Shown: positions 25,717 through 40,700 of the stretch, one piece after another
How the letters are laid out: each line of letters starts with the position of its first letter
Position numbering within the stretch: the first letter of the stretch is position 1
Assembly (NCBI RefSeq): GCF_001659605.2
Contig: NC_035170.2
Location: forward strand, 25,648,020-25,712,019
Length of the DNA stretch: 64,000 nt
Origin: Manihot esculenta
Lineage: Eukaryota; Streptophyta; Magnoliopsida; Malpighiales; Euphorbiaceae
Direction: 5' to 3'
Program-made: the position numbers and the translations under genes
Notes under the pieces: generated by a model
Told to the model about the DNA's origin: nothing
The model's database searches: none
What the model saw: only the letters and a program-made list of their open reading frames with translations

Positions 25717-28700
25717 CTGCAACGACAGGCTTAGGATGAGTAGCATTCATACAGGACAGCAATTCTGATGAATATCACTTTAGACGTTTCTTAGAATTTT
25801 AAGGATCAGCACAAAATATAGTATCCAACCCAGCTGCTTAAAGAAAAGAATCCCTTCGCAAGCATGGCCAAGGAATTAATAGGAACTCATTTCAATTTTA
25901 ATGAGAGGACCAAATTCATACCTTGAACATTATTTAACATGATTGGCGAGACCCATTTTAATCAGAAGTGTGTGCATAAAATCCACTATATAGACATCTC
26001 AAAAAGAAAAAATAAAAGAGCAGAATTCACAGCTATCGCAAGCATATGCGCGCATATGCATGTGAATCCATAAACGTCCTTAGAAACTATTTTGCTACAT
26101 ACCTGACGAGATATCTCTGACTGAGAGGTGTAAGCATTTGCCTGTTGCAATTGGAAAATAGTTTAAATTTCCACTTTACTTTCCATAACGAATGCATCTG
26201 ATATAGTACTACATAGACATTTCTGCAGTCTAGGAAAAATGTGTTTCCTAACCCCCGCCCAAAAAAAAGGCAGTGGGAATATAGCACCAAAGGAACCGAC
26301 GCCAAACTCTAAATTTATGCATAAAAAGATTTTGTTTCAAACGCCATAGAAGATAGGCTCCCAAATCCAAATCCCATGGAACCAGATTTCAGTATCTTAC
26401 CAAAATGTTTGTATTTCCTGATTCGTATTCAAATTCAAGCTTCTCATCATCACTTTGGGCATAGATAGACTGAAGTGTAAAACGAGTGACCGGAATTCCA
26501 TTTGACCGCTGGTGTTCATCCATTACAATCTGCCAAAAATGTCATTAGAGCAAAAGGACATGCTTCTTTACACACAAAAGAAAAGGTATTTTGATGAGTG
26601 AATTGACATGAAAAAATGGCACTTCTCAAACATATGTTCCAACAATTATCTCATTCACAATCGCACATATATAGGAAAAAAAATTATTAGTTCAATTATA
26701 GAGTAGAAAAGCTAAAACCATTTTAATAGTGTGAGCTCAAAACAAGGCCAACAAATGGCCTGTGCAGCCTCCTTCACAAGAGTAAATGATGAACACCGAA
26801 ACTCTACAAAATGCAGTGAGAAATACATGATACCTTATAACCAAACAACTCGCAACATGCCCTCCTAAACACCGAAATTCTCTCAGCAAAAACAGTCCTG
26901 TATCTGTTCATGGGATAAACTTGAATGCTTTAGTAAAGGGAGAAAAAGTTGAAAAATAGAACATGTGAAATTTTCATTTATCAACACCAGTCACCTTTCT
27001 TCACGTTTTTCAAGTGTTGCAATTTGTTCTTTTAACTGTGTTACCTTCCCAGATATATAGGAGTCCACCAGCTTTCCAGCATCACCTGCGCAATTAATAA
27101 AATTAGGAAAAAGAATGAAATCAACATGCAAATGACAGATGAGCATGGAATGCTTAAGGTGATTAATTACAAACATAATTCATTAGAAAGTTCATTTATG
27201 TTCAATTAGTCCACTCAGAATGGAAGCAAAATGGCAAACTGTACAGCAGTGTCCTGCAAGCAACACTGCCATATCTAGCAAGTTTCAAAACTTGCCTGAA
27301 CAGTATCAAGTAGAACCATCAAAGGAGAAAGATCCGTCGGGGGAATCCAGAAGATGGCAATGAGGAGACACACAGAAATTATTCAACCACAACCATGAGA
27401 AAGTAACTGTAATTTTAGGGAGTAAAGAATTGAATTGTTATTGATTGTGCATGAATATTTATATACACGGATTGGATGTAACAGATTCTTAACAGACTAA
27501 CAAACTGGAACTCTCCACATTTTTCAAGAAGTATCTAGGAAGAGCTGCATTTATAAATAAAACGCTATCGTTTTACTTCTTTGTCTACGATGTCGTTTTC
27601 CTTTGATTTTCATACTGCTCACTTTTCTTTGCAGCGTCATTTTGCATGAGGTCAGTTTTTATCTCTTAAGCCCCCGCAAGATGGAGATGCCCGAATTTTG
27701 GGTAATCCCATCTTGGAGAGGAGATTTTGGAACTACGCTGCGCCAAGGGGCTTGGTGAACAGATCAGTGATCTGCTGGGGAGATGATACATGCATCGTCG
27801 AAATAAAGCCTTCGGAGAGTGAATCACAGACAAGGTGGCAATCGATGTTCAGATGCTTCGTTCTTTTGTGGAATACGGGGTTGGCTACTATATGTTGAGC
27901 TGCTTGGTTGTCACAGTGCAAAGGAATGGGGAGCTCCAGCTGTATACAAAACTCCTTTAACAGGTAAGTGATCCATTGAAATTCGCATACTGTGATTGCC
28001 ATGCTTCGATGCTCAGCTTCTGAGGTAGATCTGCTAATAGTGTTCTATTTTTTGGTTTTCTAGAATATTAGCGATTCTCTGAGAAAGATGCAATAACCGG
28101 TGAAGGATTTTCTTGTCATTGGGCAAGAAGCCCGATCTGCATCCGAGAAAGCTCGAATCTTGAAGTTATTTTGGGCTGAAAAGAATAAATTCCATATTGA
28201 ACAGCCTTTCAAGTAACAAAGTATATGAACGATTGCATCCCAGTGTTGCTGGCATGGTTGTTGCATGAACTAACTAAGGTGTTGGGTTGCATAGGTGATG
28301 TCTAGTATGGTAATACCAAGGTAAAGTAGTTTACCTATTAGCTTTCGATACCTGCCCAGGTCTTGTAAGACCGGTCCAATCTCATTGTCTAATTTGAGTC
28401 CTTGAGGTAAAGGAACATCGGACATTTTAGCACGTGTGAATCTAGTATCTTGGAGAATATCTAACATATATTTCTTTTGGTTAAGGAAAAGACCGACTTC
28501 ACAACGAGCAACTTCCAGCCCCAAAAAGCATCTGACATATCCCAAATCTTTAATTATAAAGAGTCCATCTAAGTAAGCTTTTACACTTGATATGTTGTCT
28601 TCTGATTGCCCTGTTATGAGTATGTCGTCAACATAAATTAGTAAGACTAAAAATTTATTCTCTTGTGATCTTATGAACAGGCAGTGGCCAAAAGTCGGTT

Positions 28701-31700
28701 GAATTGAACCCGTAGTGCTTCAAGCAATTGGTAAACTCTTTGCATACTTGTTCCAGTTGAACTCTGTCATACCCTTCTAGTGGTAGCATATATAGGTCTT
28801 CTTCGACATGCCCGTGTAAATAGGCATTGTTGACATCTAACTGGTGTATTGGCCAGTTCTTGGCAGTGGCTATGGTCATAAACATCTTTACGGTCACCAA
28901 TTTGGCGACCAGAGAGAAATTATTGGTGTAATCAATCTCGGGTAGTTGGTTGAAGCTTTTAGCTATCAATCTGGCTTTAAACCGATCAACACATCCATCT
29001 GGTTTATGTATGTTTGATCCAGTAGACCCATTTAGAAGCAATTTCCCTTTTCCCTTTTGGTAGAGTAGTTAAGTACTAGGTGTTGTTTAGCTCCAAGGCA
29101 TTCAGTTCATCGTGCATGGCTTGCACTCATTTGCTGTCCCCTTTTGCTTGAAGATAGAATATAGAACTTAGAAGATAGAACTTAGGTTCATGAGTCGTAA
29201 ATACATTTGCCATAAAGCTCCAATAATGAGGTGCAAAGATAGGTTCAAATGTGAAACAAGATAAGTGATTAGTAAAAATATCTGTAGCTGAATTGGGAAT
29301 GCGCTAGGATTATCATGGTGTATAGAAACTGCCACAAAATCATTTAGCCATCTGGATCTTGTAGAGAGCCTTGTGCTCTTTCTTGTTGGTGTTGGAGCTA
29401 TCATTGCTTTAATAGTTTCTGTTGAGACATCCAATGGCTCAGATATATCAGGTTCTTCACATAAGGGTTCTGTTGCTTCTAGGGACTCATATGAAAGTCT
29501 GAGATGGGTGTTTGTGTGGGAACAAGGAGTATTTGTTTTGAGGTGGAGATGGTGAATAAGGTTTTGAATTGGGTTCTTGTATTGTATTTGGTAGCACTAG
29601 TTTATGGGGATAGTGTATATCTTGCTAGGAATTGAAAGGAAATATGGTTTCATGGAAAATAACATCTCTAGAAATGAGGATTTTGTTAAGGTTCAGGGCA
29701 TACACTTTATAAGCTTTGATTCTAGGAATGTAGCCAAGAAAGATGCACTTTTAAGGTTCTTTTTGCAAATTGTCTTGTGGGGTAGGACATTGGTCGTAAA
29801 GCATAAGCAACCAAACGTTTTAAGAAAGTCAATGTTAGGAAGTTTTCCATACGGGTGAGCAAAGAGGGTTTCCCAATTTAGAACTGAGTTAGGGAGTTTG
29901 TTGATTATGCGGGTGGCTGAGTATGGATTCTCACTAGAATCTTTGTGGTAATTTTGACTAAAACATCAAGGCTCTTACAACTTGTAGCAAGTGCTCGTGC
30001 TTTCTTTCGACCACCCCGTTTTGTTGTGTTGTATGGACACGATTTTTGGTGGATGATATCTCTTTCTTTAAGCCATTTGTTGCATTTTGAATTCACAAAC
30101 TCCGTTCCATTGTTTGTTCTTAATTGCTTCATTGTTTTATGGAACTGGTTATGAATCATGACAATGAGTTCTTTCAACACAGATTGTTTATGTTGTAATG
30201 AGTACGTCCAAGTTGCCTTAGTATAATCATCCACAATGGTCAGTACATATCTTGCATTTGAAATTGAAAGTACTGCGTATGGACCCCAAAGGTCCACATG
30301 AACTAGCTGAGTTGTGGTAGTAATCTTGCTTTTATTGAAACTTAGCCTTTGTTGTTTTACAGTAAGACAAACAGTGCACACGTAAGGATCAAATCACTGG
30401 CCTCAATTATATTTAGATGTAACAGCTTGTTTCTAGATACTTGTCCCAGTCTCTATGCTAGACTTCATATTTATTTAAATGTTGCCTCTGATTTGCTTTC
30501 TTGATGGCTAAATAATTCTTGATGGCTAAATAATTCTTTACTTAGCTTGTATAATCCTTAGTGCATCTGTAATACCCGGCTAGACTCCGGCATCGGAATT
30601 CCTACTTTCCGGCGGAATCTCCGTTAGAATCCGGAATTTCTCGGATGTCGGAGCCTTCTAGAAGGGTAAAATAAAGGTTTTCTAAAATGTTTTTATATGT
30701 TTTTATGGTTTTAATGAAGAAAGAAATTGAGTTTTGAAAGAAAAAACCAAGGAGGGGAAAAGCCAGGTTCGGCCGCCGAACATGGCTCTCTTGCGGGAGC
30801 ACCTTTGGCCCCCGAAGGTGATATGGCCAGCCACCTATAAAGGGCCCCTTGTCCTAAAATGGGCGAGTTTTCTCTCTCTATTTTCGGGCATAGGTGAGTT
30901 TTCGCCCCCCTTTGGTTGATTTTATGTTTTCCTTCAATCCCTTCAAATTTTTGATGAGTTTTACTTTGTTTTGAAGATTTTTAAGCTAAGATCAAAGTTT
31001 TGAAGCTTGGAGACCCCCAGAGCTCGATTTCTCCCAATCTCTAAGTTTGGACGACCTCTCCTCTCGATCTTCAAGAGGTAAGCGTAGATCCTCACATTCT
31101 TTAATGTTTTAAGTAAGCTTTGAGGGGTTTTAAGGGTGTTTAATGCATGTTTAGAGTAGATATAAAATGTTAGGGTTTATATACCCTTTATGCTTAATGT
31201 GATGTTTATGTGTTGTTTGTTGGGGTTTAGACTAGTTTTATGCCCCCATATGCTTGAAAATGTGTTTATGCATATTTTAGAATAGATGGATGTGTGTTGG
31301 GAAGTTGTGGGTGGCTGGACATGTGAGGCGGAATCGGGTTCTGCCCTTTGGGAGAGCCCAGGTTCGGCCGCCGAAGCTAGTTTCGGCCGCTGAACCTGCC
31401 TGTGGAGGCAGCTTTAGGCGCCTAAAATCGCCCCCGAAAGTTTGGACTTTCGGATCTGGAGGGGAGTTTCGGCCGCCGAACCTGCCCCCGAAGGTTGTGA
31501 CTTTCGGATCTGTGGAGGACTTTCGGCCGCCGAACCTTGCCCCCGAAAGTGCCTGACTTTCGGATCTATAGGGACCTTCGGCCGCCGAACCTGCCGCCGA
31601 AAGTCCCTTGCCCAGCCTTCCTTTGCCTGTTTTTCCATGCATGTTTATGATGTTTTAGGGGGGGTTTTTGGGGAGATGTTTAGAGTCATGATAGAGTTTG

Positions 31701-34700
31701 TTTGGTCCCTCATTTGAGTCCACCTGTGTAGGATCAGAACCGAGGAGGCCAGCAGTGTTAGCTGTTTCAGAGTCAGCCAGAGGTGAGTAAAACATAACTT
31801 CTTTTATTTTCAAAGCAATCAAGCTTTTAAGCATGTTCATGCATCATGATATGTAATAGGTTTTTGCATTAGAATTCACGAATATGACGCATTGCATAAT
31901 TTGCTGTTGATGTGGATGGATATTGGATGATCCACTAGCCCTTAATATGATATGCTATGTTATGATGTGGAAGTCCAGGTGTGGCCTGCACTACGCCCCC
32001 GGCACAATTGGATATGTTATGATATGTTATATGTAAGGGAAACACCAGGTGTGGCCTGCACTACGCCCCTGACACAATTGGATTATGTATAGGGTTACTG
32101 GTGACAAGTCCATCCGTGATGTGAATTGTTTGTGTTGTGATGCATTTCATGAAAGCATATGTTTATTAAATTGTTTTTATTGTTCTGCTCACTGGGCTTT
32201 AGTAGCTCACCCCTTTCCCCTAACCCCCAGGTTTGCAGGTCAGAGTTAGCACAAGAAGTCAGCAAGGGTAAAGGCTTTGTATATGTAATAGATTAGTAGT
32301 GGACATGAAATTACATGTAATGTAATATAAGGTATTGTACAGTGATGTAATGAGGATTAGTATTGTACTTGGCCCTAATGTATAGTTAATCCTTGTTGTA
32401 CATAATCTTTATGTAAATATTTTAATGATGAGATATGTTGAACTACGCTTGACATATGAGATGTTGACCCAACTAGAGCATTTGATGAGGGCTCTGGTAT
32501 GAGGTTTTATGTTTACAGTTAACGTGCATGCACAGGTCAAGCTTGGTGTATAAAAAGTTTAAAATTTTTATGCAAATGTATGATCATGTATGGGATTTTA
32601 TCAGGTGTACAGTATGTATAGTAGGCTTGCTACGGGTCCCGGCGACCTTAAGTCGATCTGGATCCTAGCGCCGGTAGCGGTCCGGTTTCCGGGTCGTTAC
32701 AGCATCCTTCCAGTAGCCAGCATACCTTTAGTCGCTATGTCATGCAAAAGGCATTTGTCATGAAAAAAATGTACAGAAACTTTATTGGTTTGCGTGATTT
32801 GACTTACAAACAGCAAATTGTATCTGAAAGTGGGAATATAGAGTACATTCGATAGTTGTAGATTTTGGTTAAAGAAAACCGTTCCAATTTTGGTGATGGA
32901 CTTCATACTACCATCGGGTAAAGTGATAAGTTTGGTTTAGTTAGCACTCTACAGCTTGAAAAAAGAGACAAATCATTGCACATATAAGCTGCGACACCTG
33001 TGTCCACAATCCATTTCCCCATATTCTTAATCTTAAAAGCATTAGAGTAACAATAAGATAACATACCTGCAAAGCCAGTGTAACTCACACAACTAGCATC
33101 ATTACTAGCAATAATACCTTGGCCATGGGCCTTCATGTATTTCATCATTTCTTGCATTAATGATTCCCTATTCCAATCTACCTTGTTCTGGACACAATTA
33201 TCTTCACAGTTTAGAAGTGTTTCATACACTTATGCAGCAATATTGCTCTTTCCTTTGGCCCTTTTCTGCTTGAGTTCATTGAACCGGTCCGGATATCCAT
33301 CGAGTTTGAAACAGGTCTTTCTTATATGCCCAGTGGCCTTGCAGTAGGTGCATACTCTATCATCTCTCTTTTTATATTGTGTTTTCCATATTTTTTCCTT
33401 GTTACTTTCTGAAACTTTTGCCATCATTGCATATTTCCGGACTCTTCACTTGCACCTTGGGCTTTTTTCTGCTTTTAAATTCTCAAGATCATAAAATAAG
33501 CTTTGTTCGCACTAGGTAGGAGTTCTATAATGAGAATTTGGTTCCTCACATGATCATAGGTTTCATTTAGGCCCATTAAAAATTGCATCAATTTGTGTTT
33601 GCTTTCCATATCAGTAAATGATTTTGCTGCACCACAATCACACAAAAATTGGTTCCACACATGCACACTCATCCCACAGTTTCTTTACTTTTGTATAATA
33701 CATCATAAGAGGGGCTCTTGCTTGACTAACATTGTTAATTTCTTTCATTAACGGGTACATTAAGGGGCCACTGTTGTCCCCGAACCTTTCTCTCAATTCT
33801 CCCCACAATTCATAAGTATTTGTAGCATAAAGGAAAACCTTAGCTATATCTTTTGAAAGAGCATTTAGAACCCAGGACATTACTATATTATCGGCTTTCT
33901 GCCATTATTCATAGCATTTGTCATTTTGCTATGGTACTTTGCACTTTCCATTTATGAACCCTAGCTTATCCTTTGCCTTTATCACAATTATCATTGACCT
34001 AATCCATGTTAGGTAGTTGTTTCCATTCAGGGGTGAGCTGACAAGAATCATGTTGGGAGAATCAGAATTCAAAAGCTTGATCATCTTATCTTCCTTTTAA
34101 GCGGTTTTCGGTATGATTTCTTCTGTAATTTCAGCCATTACGTTTACAGATTTAGAGGATAGATGAGTTGTTCCAGATCTAAATCTAGGGATTTTTTAGC
34201 AGAATTGCTCACACAGGATGAGCTCTGATGCCATGAGAAAGTAACTGTAATTTTAGGGAGGAAAGAATTGAATTGTTATTAATTGTACATGAATGTTTAT
34301 ATATACGGTTTGGATGTAATAGATTTTTAACATACTAACAAACTGGAACTCCCTACATCTTTCTAGAAGTATCTAGGAAGAGCTGCATTTATAACTAAAA
34401 TGCTATCGTTTTACTTCTTTCTCTACGGCGTCGTTTTCCTTTGATTTTCACGCTGCTCACTTTTCTTTGCAGCGTCATTTTGCATGGGGTCAGTTTTTAT
34501 CTCTTTAGGTTCCCCTACTTGATTCCGGTTGGCAATGACTATCAGATGTAACAACTTGACAGAAAAATTAAAATCACAGCTCAAAACACAGAATATTTTT
34601 GAGAGGGTATGAAACCCTCAAGGAGCTGGAGGAAAGAATTTTACTCTATAAAGCCTCCAGGCTTAAGCATCAAATCAAGATGCTAGAAAAACCATACAAT

Positions 34701-37700
34701 TCAATATAAGCTAAAAAGGATCCTACAAATTCTCAATCACACAGCAACCAAACATGTCAAACCAATGCAAACACAGAATATTGTACCTAAATTATTTATC
34801 TCAAGTCTGAAAAAAGAATTTACTGTATCAAAGGAGCCTTGATCCAAGTTACAGACGGTAAGTGGCATGTTCAGGTATAAGACTGAAGGAACCTCAATGA
34901 GAGGATATATGATCTGCTACCACACATAGCCTATGAATTGAGGCCACTCAGTAAAGATTAAAGAGGAAGCCACTGTACTTAAGGCATCACGCTTTGATGT
35001 GAGATTTTGTAATATGCATAAATCTATAACTTTTCGAAGCCAATAACTTGCAGGTAAATAATAAATTTTGCTATAAGGGCTACAAGGAATAGAAAAGTAT
35101 GATGGAGGGAGAGGGAAGATGAAACAGCATTGCTTGATACCTGACTGACTCTTTAATTCTTCAACAGCTTGTAACTTCTCCTTTGTCTTCTGCAACTCCG
35201 TATGCAAAGCCTCTATAGTTTGTTTGGCATCGTTATCAACTGCAAGTGTATTTACCATTCTCAGTACTTTCGTATTTGCAGCAGAATAGTCACCATGACC
35301 TAGCTGTGAAGGGAAACAGCACTAATGTCAAGGATATCAAATAAATTAAACATATAAATGAAGTTTCATTTGTCTCATAAATTGCAATATCAAGTAAAAA
35401 AGAGAACAAAAGAGTAGCAGAAAATAGGCTAAGGATTTCAATGATATAAAAAAAATCACTTGACCTGATTTTATATTTTATGATGTCCTTGAAAAAGTTA
35501 TTGTACGAATTAGCAATAATTTTAAATTGTGAACATACCTTGGACTCCAATAGAGATATCTCTGAACGAAGCCGGTCACTCTCCCTTTCTAGCGATTTGA
35601 TTCTCCTGGCTTCATTATTCAGCCTGTCATTGAGCAAATTTATTTCAGCAAGTTGTCGATGATTAACTTCTTTTTGTTCATTTAAATTACTCTCCAATTC
35701 TTTAATTAAACAATCCTTCTTCATAAGGGAAGATTCAAGCTCCTGCAGATAAAAACAATTTGTAAACAAAGACCATCAAGAAAGATAAGAAGAATTTTCA
35801 AAAAGAAGAGAACAGGAAGGAAAGGAGAAAGGAAACGGGTAAGATTAGACCTGAAGATGAGTTCCAGAAGATACTCCATCCCCTGCTTGTTCATTCTTTG
35901 ACCTTCTCAATTCATCGGCAATATTTTTCAACCTATCTCTCTCTTCAGTAACAGCAGAAAGCTGAATTTGACATCAATATTTTTGTAAACAAAATGATCA
36001 AATAAACAAACACAAAAAAGATAAAAACATTGTTGGAAACATATCAAGTAAAATGATACATTCGTCATAAAGAAATAAAGTAGACCACTGTTTTCAGTTG
36101 CACACAATACCCTTCATAAATCAGCATCTAAAGCAATAATTGAATTTCTTCAAATAAAACATAGCAAGCACTTCTATAAAACAGAGAAAAGCCATGGAAT
36201 GATAATGTCAAAGGCACTTCTATAAAACAGAGAAAAGCCAAAAGTAGAAAAGAAAAGAAAGATTACTATATTAAGCAATGGAATGATAATGTCAAAGGCA
36301 GAAAGAGTTATGTTTTCATAGAAAACAAATATAACATTTGGTGAATAATAGATCCCATAACTGCAGCTGAATAGATCAACTATAGAGAAGGACAAAGCCC
36401 GCTACAGTGTCCTCCAATTTACATACGACTTACTAGCTGGAAAAGAATTAAGAAAAGTAAAGAAACATGGAAATTGTAAGTAGCCTGAAACTGCCTAAAC
36501 CAACACTTACCATCAATTGAATCCGATTGACCTCCAATTTCAAGCTTTCTGCCTTCTCTTTAGCCAATGCAGCCTCAGCTTCAGCATTTTGTTTGCCAAG
36601 TTGGGCAGCATCCAGAGCCACCTCTATTTGTTTCAACCGTGCATTTGCCTCACCCACCTTCATCATGTTATCAATCACCTCTCTACATTCACAAAGCTAA
36701 AATTTTCATGAATCCTAAACTGTACTTGAGTTTGTGTAAAATTCGAATGAAGTGAAACTGGCTGCAGGGTTAGTACATCCGGAACAACTTGCATTGATCA
36801 TGCCATAAGTAGATCTATGTAACTCAATGTTAGACAAAAACTAAAATGAAAGTAGAGAAAGAACTATGAGGCCAAGCTTTTCCTTTAAGCTCATAATCAC
36901 ATTTTAAGTATTCGATAATCTACAGGTCAGTAGCATTTAAAGAAGTTATTCAACACTTCAGATGCTATAGAGAAACAAATTCAATTCCAATTAGCAATGG
37001 GATACCTAACACCTAACCCTTTCCCACTAAGTAAGAGAGCTCTATAAGTCTATTTTTAATTGTATAACTAGATTATAAAAAATTTACTCAGTTATTTGTC
37101 TAAAAAATGTTGCAGAAAATCTACCATACCTAATAATAGTAACTTTACTCAAACAAAAGCACAATTGAGTAATTATGCTAGTACATATTGAAATTGAGCA
37201 AGTAGTTGAAATCAATAAAAGTTCAATGGCCAAAGATGAAATTAACCCCATCACCAACATGATTATATTTAAAAAAAGAAATAGCATTATTCTCTCAAAA
37301 GTATCATGGTCTGTTTTATTCCCTGCTAACCCTAAAGTAGTTTTTTCTTTAATGATGAGAGCCATGCTAGTATCAACTTAAGGCTATACATACTTTTGTA
37401 ATGCTGAAAACTTGAGAGGTATATCGTCACAGCAAGACACATCAGGGATCTTTTTTAGCATTGACTTCCAAGAAGACAACTCATCTTCCAACTTCCTCGT
37501 ATTTAGCTCAAATTCTCGTAACTTGGATAACTCTGACTCTGCCCTCTCTTTGCGGCTTTTTTCTTCCAATAATTTCTCCTTTAATAACTCAGTGTTTTCA
37601 TAAGATGCTTTCAATTTTCTTGCTTCTCTCACTTCAGACTCCTGCTCAAATGTCAAGTATAGACAAATCACACAACTAAAAGAACAGTTTCATGTAATAA

Positions 37701-40700
37701 CTACTAACCTTTGCAAAATGCCATATATATATGATAATAAATCAATCAACACCTCAAAGGTGTACTGCTGGATTTTGAAAGATTCAGCATCATGGTTCCT
37801 TGCGAACCAAATAAACCGCAGCCAAATCTCCCCTTTCTTTTTAGTTATACTTGGGAAAAAATTGTAAAGTGCATAGATTTTGACAATAAGAGTAATGATC
37901 TACCATCTATAGCAATGCGTTTAAAGCTACAAACAGCAAATTTATTGAGGGCAAGAACCCTTACAAGCTTATTCCAGAATGTGCAATAAATTAAAGAAAT
38001 AAAAAATAACATGACAAAGTAACAAAACGGAGACAAACTTACATAGTTCCTGAGCTCGTCTTGGAGATGTTTAACTAAAATATTGCTCTCTGTAGACGCA
38101 CCTCCTGGAATTGTTAAATTTGATAGTTTCTTCTCCAGTTCACTCTTCTGGTGCAAGCACTGGGAGGCAAATCAGAAGAATTTAATCAGAAACTGATCAA
38201 GTCTCTCTTTTTGTGCCATTAGTGAAATATAAGATCAATGTTTTTTTACCAAGCAGAAATATACTTTGGATTTTGGCAAGGATCAATCCAGTGCCAAAGA
38301 GAAATAACTGTTACTGTTGCTGCTTCATTAGGGCAGAGCATACGATGGTTTAAACCGGAAACCGAAACAAACTGATTCAATTTGGTTGTTCGTTTTAGTT
38401 GTTCTAAGTTAATTGGTTTGGTTCGGTATAAGATTTATGAGAAATTCAATTCAGTTTGGTTTAAAATCAATAAAACCAAACTGACCTAAATTGGGCCATG
38501 TCTCAATATATAGCTAGACTTCTACCCATTTGAAGCCCCAACCCTACTTTTATCATTCGCACTTGGGGAATACACTTCATCTCCTTTCTCCTCCTCCTGA
38601 ATTCTCATCTGTCCATTTCAAACCTCATTCTCAATCAGTCCATGTCAAACCCCAACCTTGCTGACTCCCCCTCCTTTCATTTTTTTTTTCTTTTCTTTCA
38701 CAGTCCATTGTTGACTCAATTAATCTTTCATCAGCCACCATAGCCTTTACTCGAAGATCCAGCTACAGGGTGTTGAAAAGATTTCTATTCTAAGGTCTAC
38801 GGAAAAAGAGTCTACTGTTGCAGAACCAGCCCTTACTGGTCTATGGTTACAGACTGAGATCTGTAAGACCTCCGATCTATCTTTTTCTTCTTCAGTTCAT
38901 GTTCTGAGATCCATAGGCATCACAATTCCCAAGGACTCCTGATCTGGAGATGTAAGTAGTTGCCCCCCAGTGGCAGCATTTATTGCCTTTGTTATGTGAG
39001 CATCCCATGATTATTGTAGAAGATGGGTGGATCTGAGAATTTGATGAGCAATTGATGGGTGAATCCAGACGATTTATGCTTGCATTGTTGATTGCTGGTA
39101 GTGTTTCATCTATAATTACTGATATATGAACCTTTTTTGTAATTATTCTTGCGTTTGGTTATTGTAAATATTTGTAGATGAGTTTGCCAATTGCTGTCAA
39201 AATTAGAATAATTTGCTAATTTTGTTTTGATTTCTTGTTTCAGCCTGTATGTTGTTTTGGATCTTGAGATAGAATGAAAACTTAATAACCGAACCAATTT
39301 TTTCGGTTTGATTTGGTTCAGTATGGTTTCCATTTTTAATAATCAGTTTTCGGTTTTTTTCAATTCGGATCAGACCCGAACCAACCTATTGCAGACTCCG
39401 ATGCTGCATACAAGGATATTTACTTATTATCATTTGAAATATAAACTTATCTAAAGGTGCTGTTCAGTAAGAACAGTTGGAAAGGAAGCAGGGACAAAGA
39501 AGTAAAAGCTTTGAAGGGAATAATAAAAAGCACTAAAACAAAATAAAAATATCAAAGGCACCTCATTTAGTTGCAATTTTAGATTTCCCAGCTGCTCCTT
39601 GAGTAGCTCTGATTCCTTCTCAGCATTTTTAGCTCTGCATTCCATTCTTTCAAGCTACATAGAAGAGAAATCTACAAGTTAACATGCATAAAAGCTCAGA
39701 AGCCATTCCAGAGAACCCACATCTTCAGCTTACATCTGCAGTTATCCTGGAAACAGAAAGTTTTGAATCTCTTTGCAGCTGTGCAAGCTCATTATTGAGG
39801 CGCTTTTTCTCCCTGTCTATGCTTTCAGAAAGTTGGGAAAGCTTTGCCTCCAAAAGACTTGCTTTCTCTTCGGCAGAAGTTGCTGAGGATTCAGCTTTTA
39901 TCCGAAGGTTCTTCTCATTTTCCAGTTTTATCTAAGAAGAAAGAAGAGAGCATAAGAAATGAAAGACCAAGTAATGAAAGATTAATAAAAAAATTGTCAG
40001 CCTAAATTATATGTACCAAATCAATGCTAAAGCTTTTGAACCAAACATTTACTCGGAATGTATACTATTTGATATTAATAACAGCTGACAGCTGAAAATT
40101 GCAATAAGTTCCAGTGCACTGTAAGCCTTTTTCTGTTTACTTTTGTTAAATCCCACTTTGGGGCAGGGTAATGTGTTCTTATAAGGACCTTAGGCACCCC
40201 TACTTTTGGAGTGAGTTAGGCCTGATCCAAATTTTAACATAGTATCAGAGTCTCCCACCGATGTTGGGTCTCCCGTAAATGTTTCAAGCTCCAGTATAGT
40301 ATAGTGTCTTGAGCGTCTGTTGAATCTCACATCAATTTGGGATAGGGATAAATCGATAGGATAATGTGCCCTTACAGGGGACTTAGGGGCTCTCTTGAGC
40401 TTGAGCTAATTTTTCTTAAGTTTGAACTGATTTTTGAGATGAGTTAGGCCTGACCCAAATTTAACACATAGAAATTCATTCTTTTATCCGAACTGACCAT
40501 TTGTTTCCCAATTAGTTTTCAATTGAGTTATCCAAACTGACCATTCGGAGAAGTCAATTTTGATGGATGAGATTTTGGTTGAAGAGTCATGTGCAATTTG
40601 GATCAGACCTAATTCACCTCAAAAAGCTAGCTCAAAGGGAAGGAATGCCTATAATTCTTATAAAGAGCACATTACTCTTATCCCAAAACCGACGTGGGAT

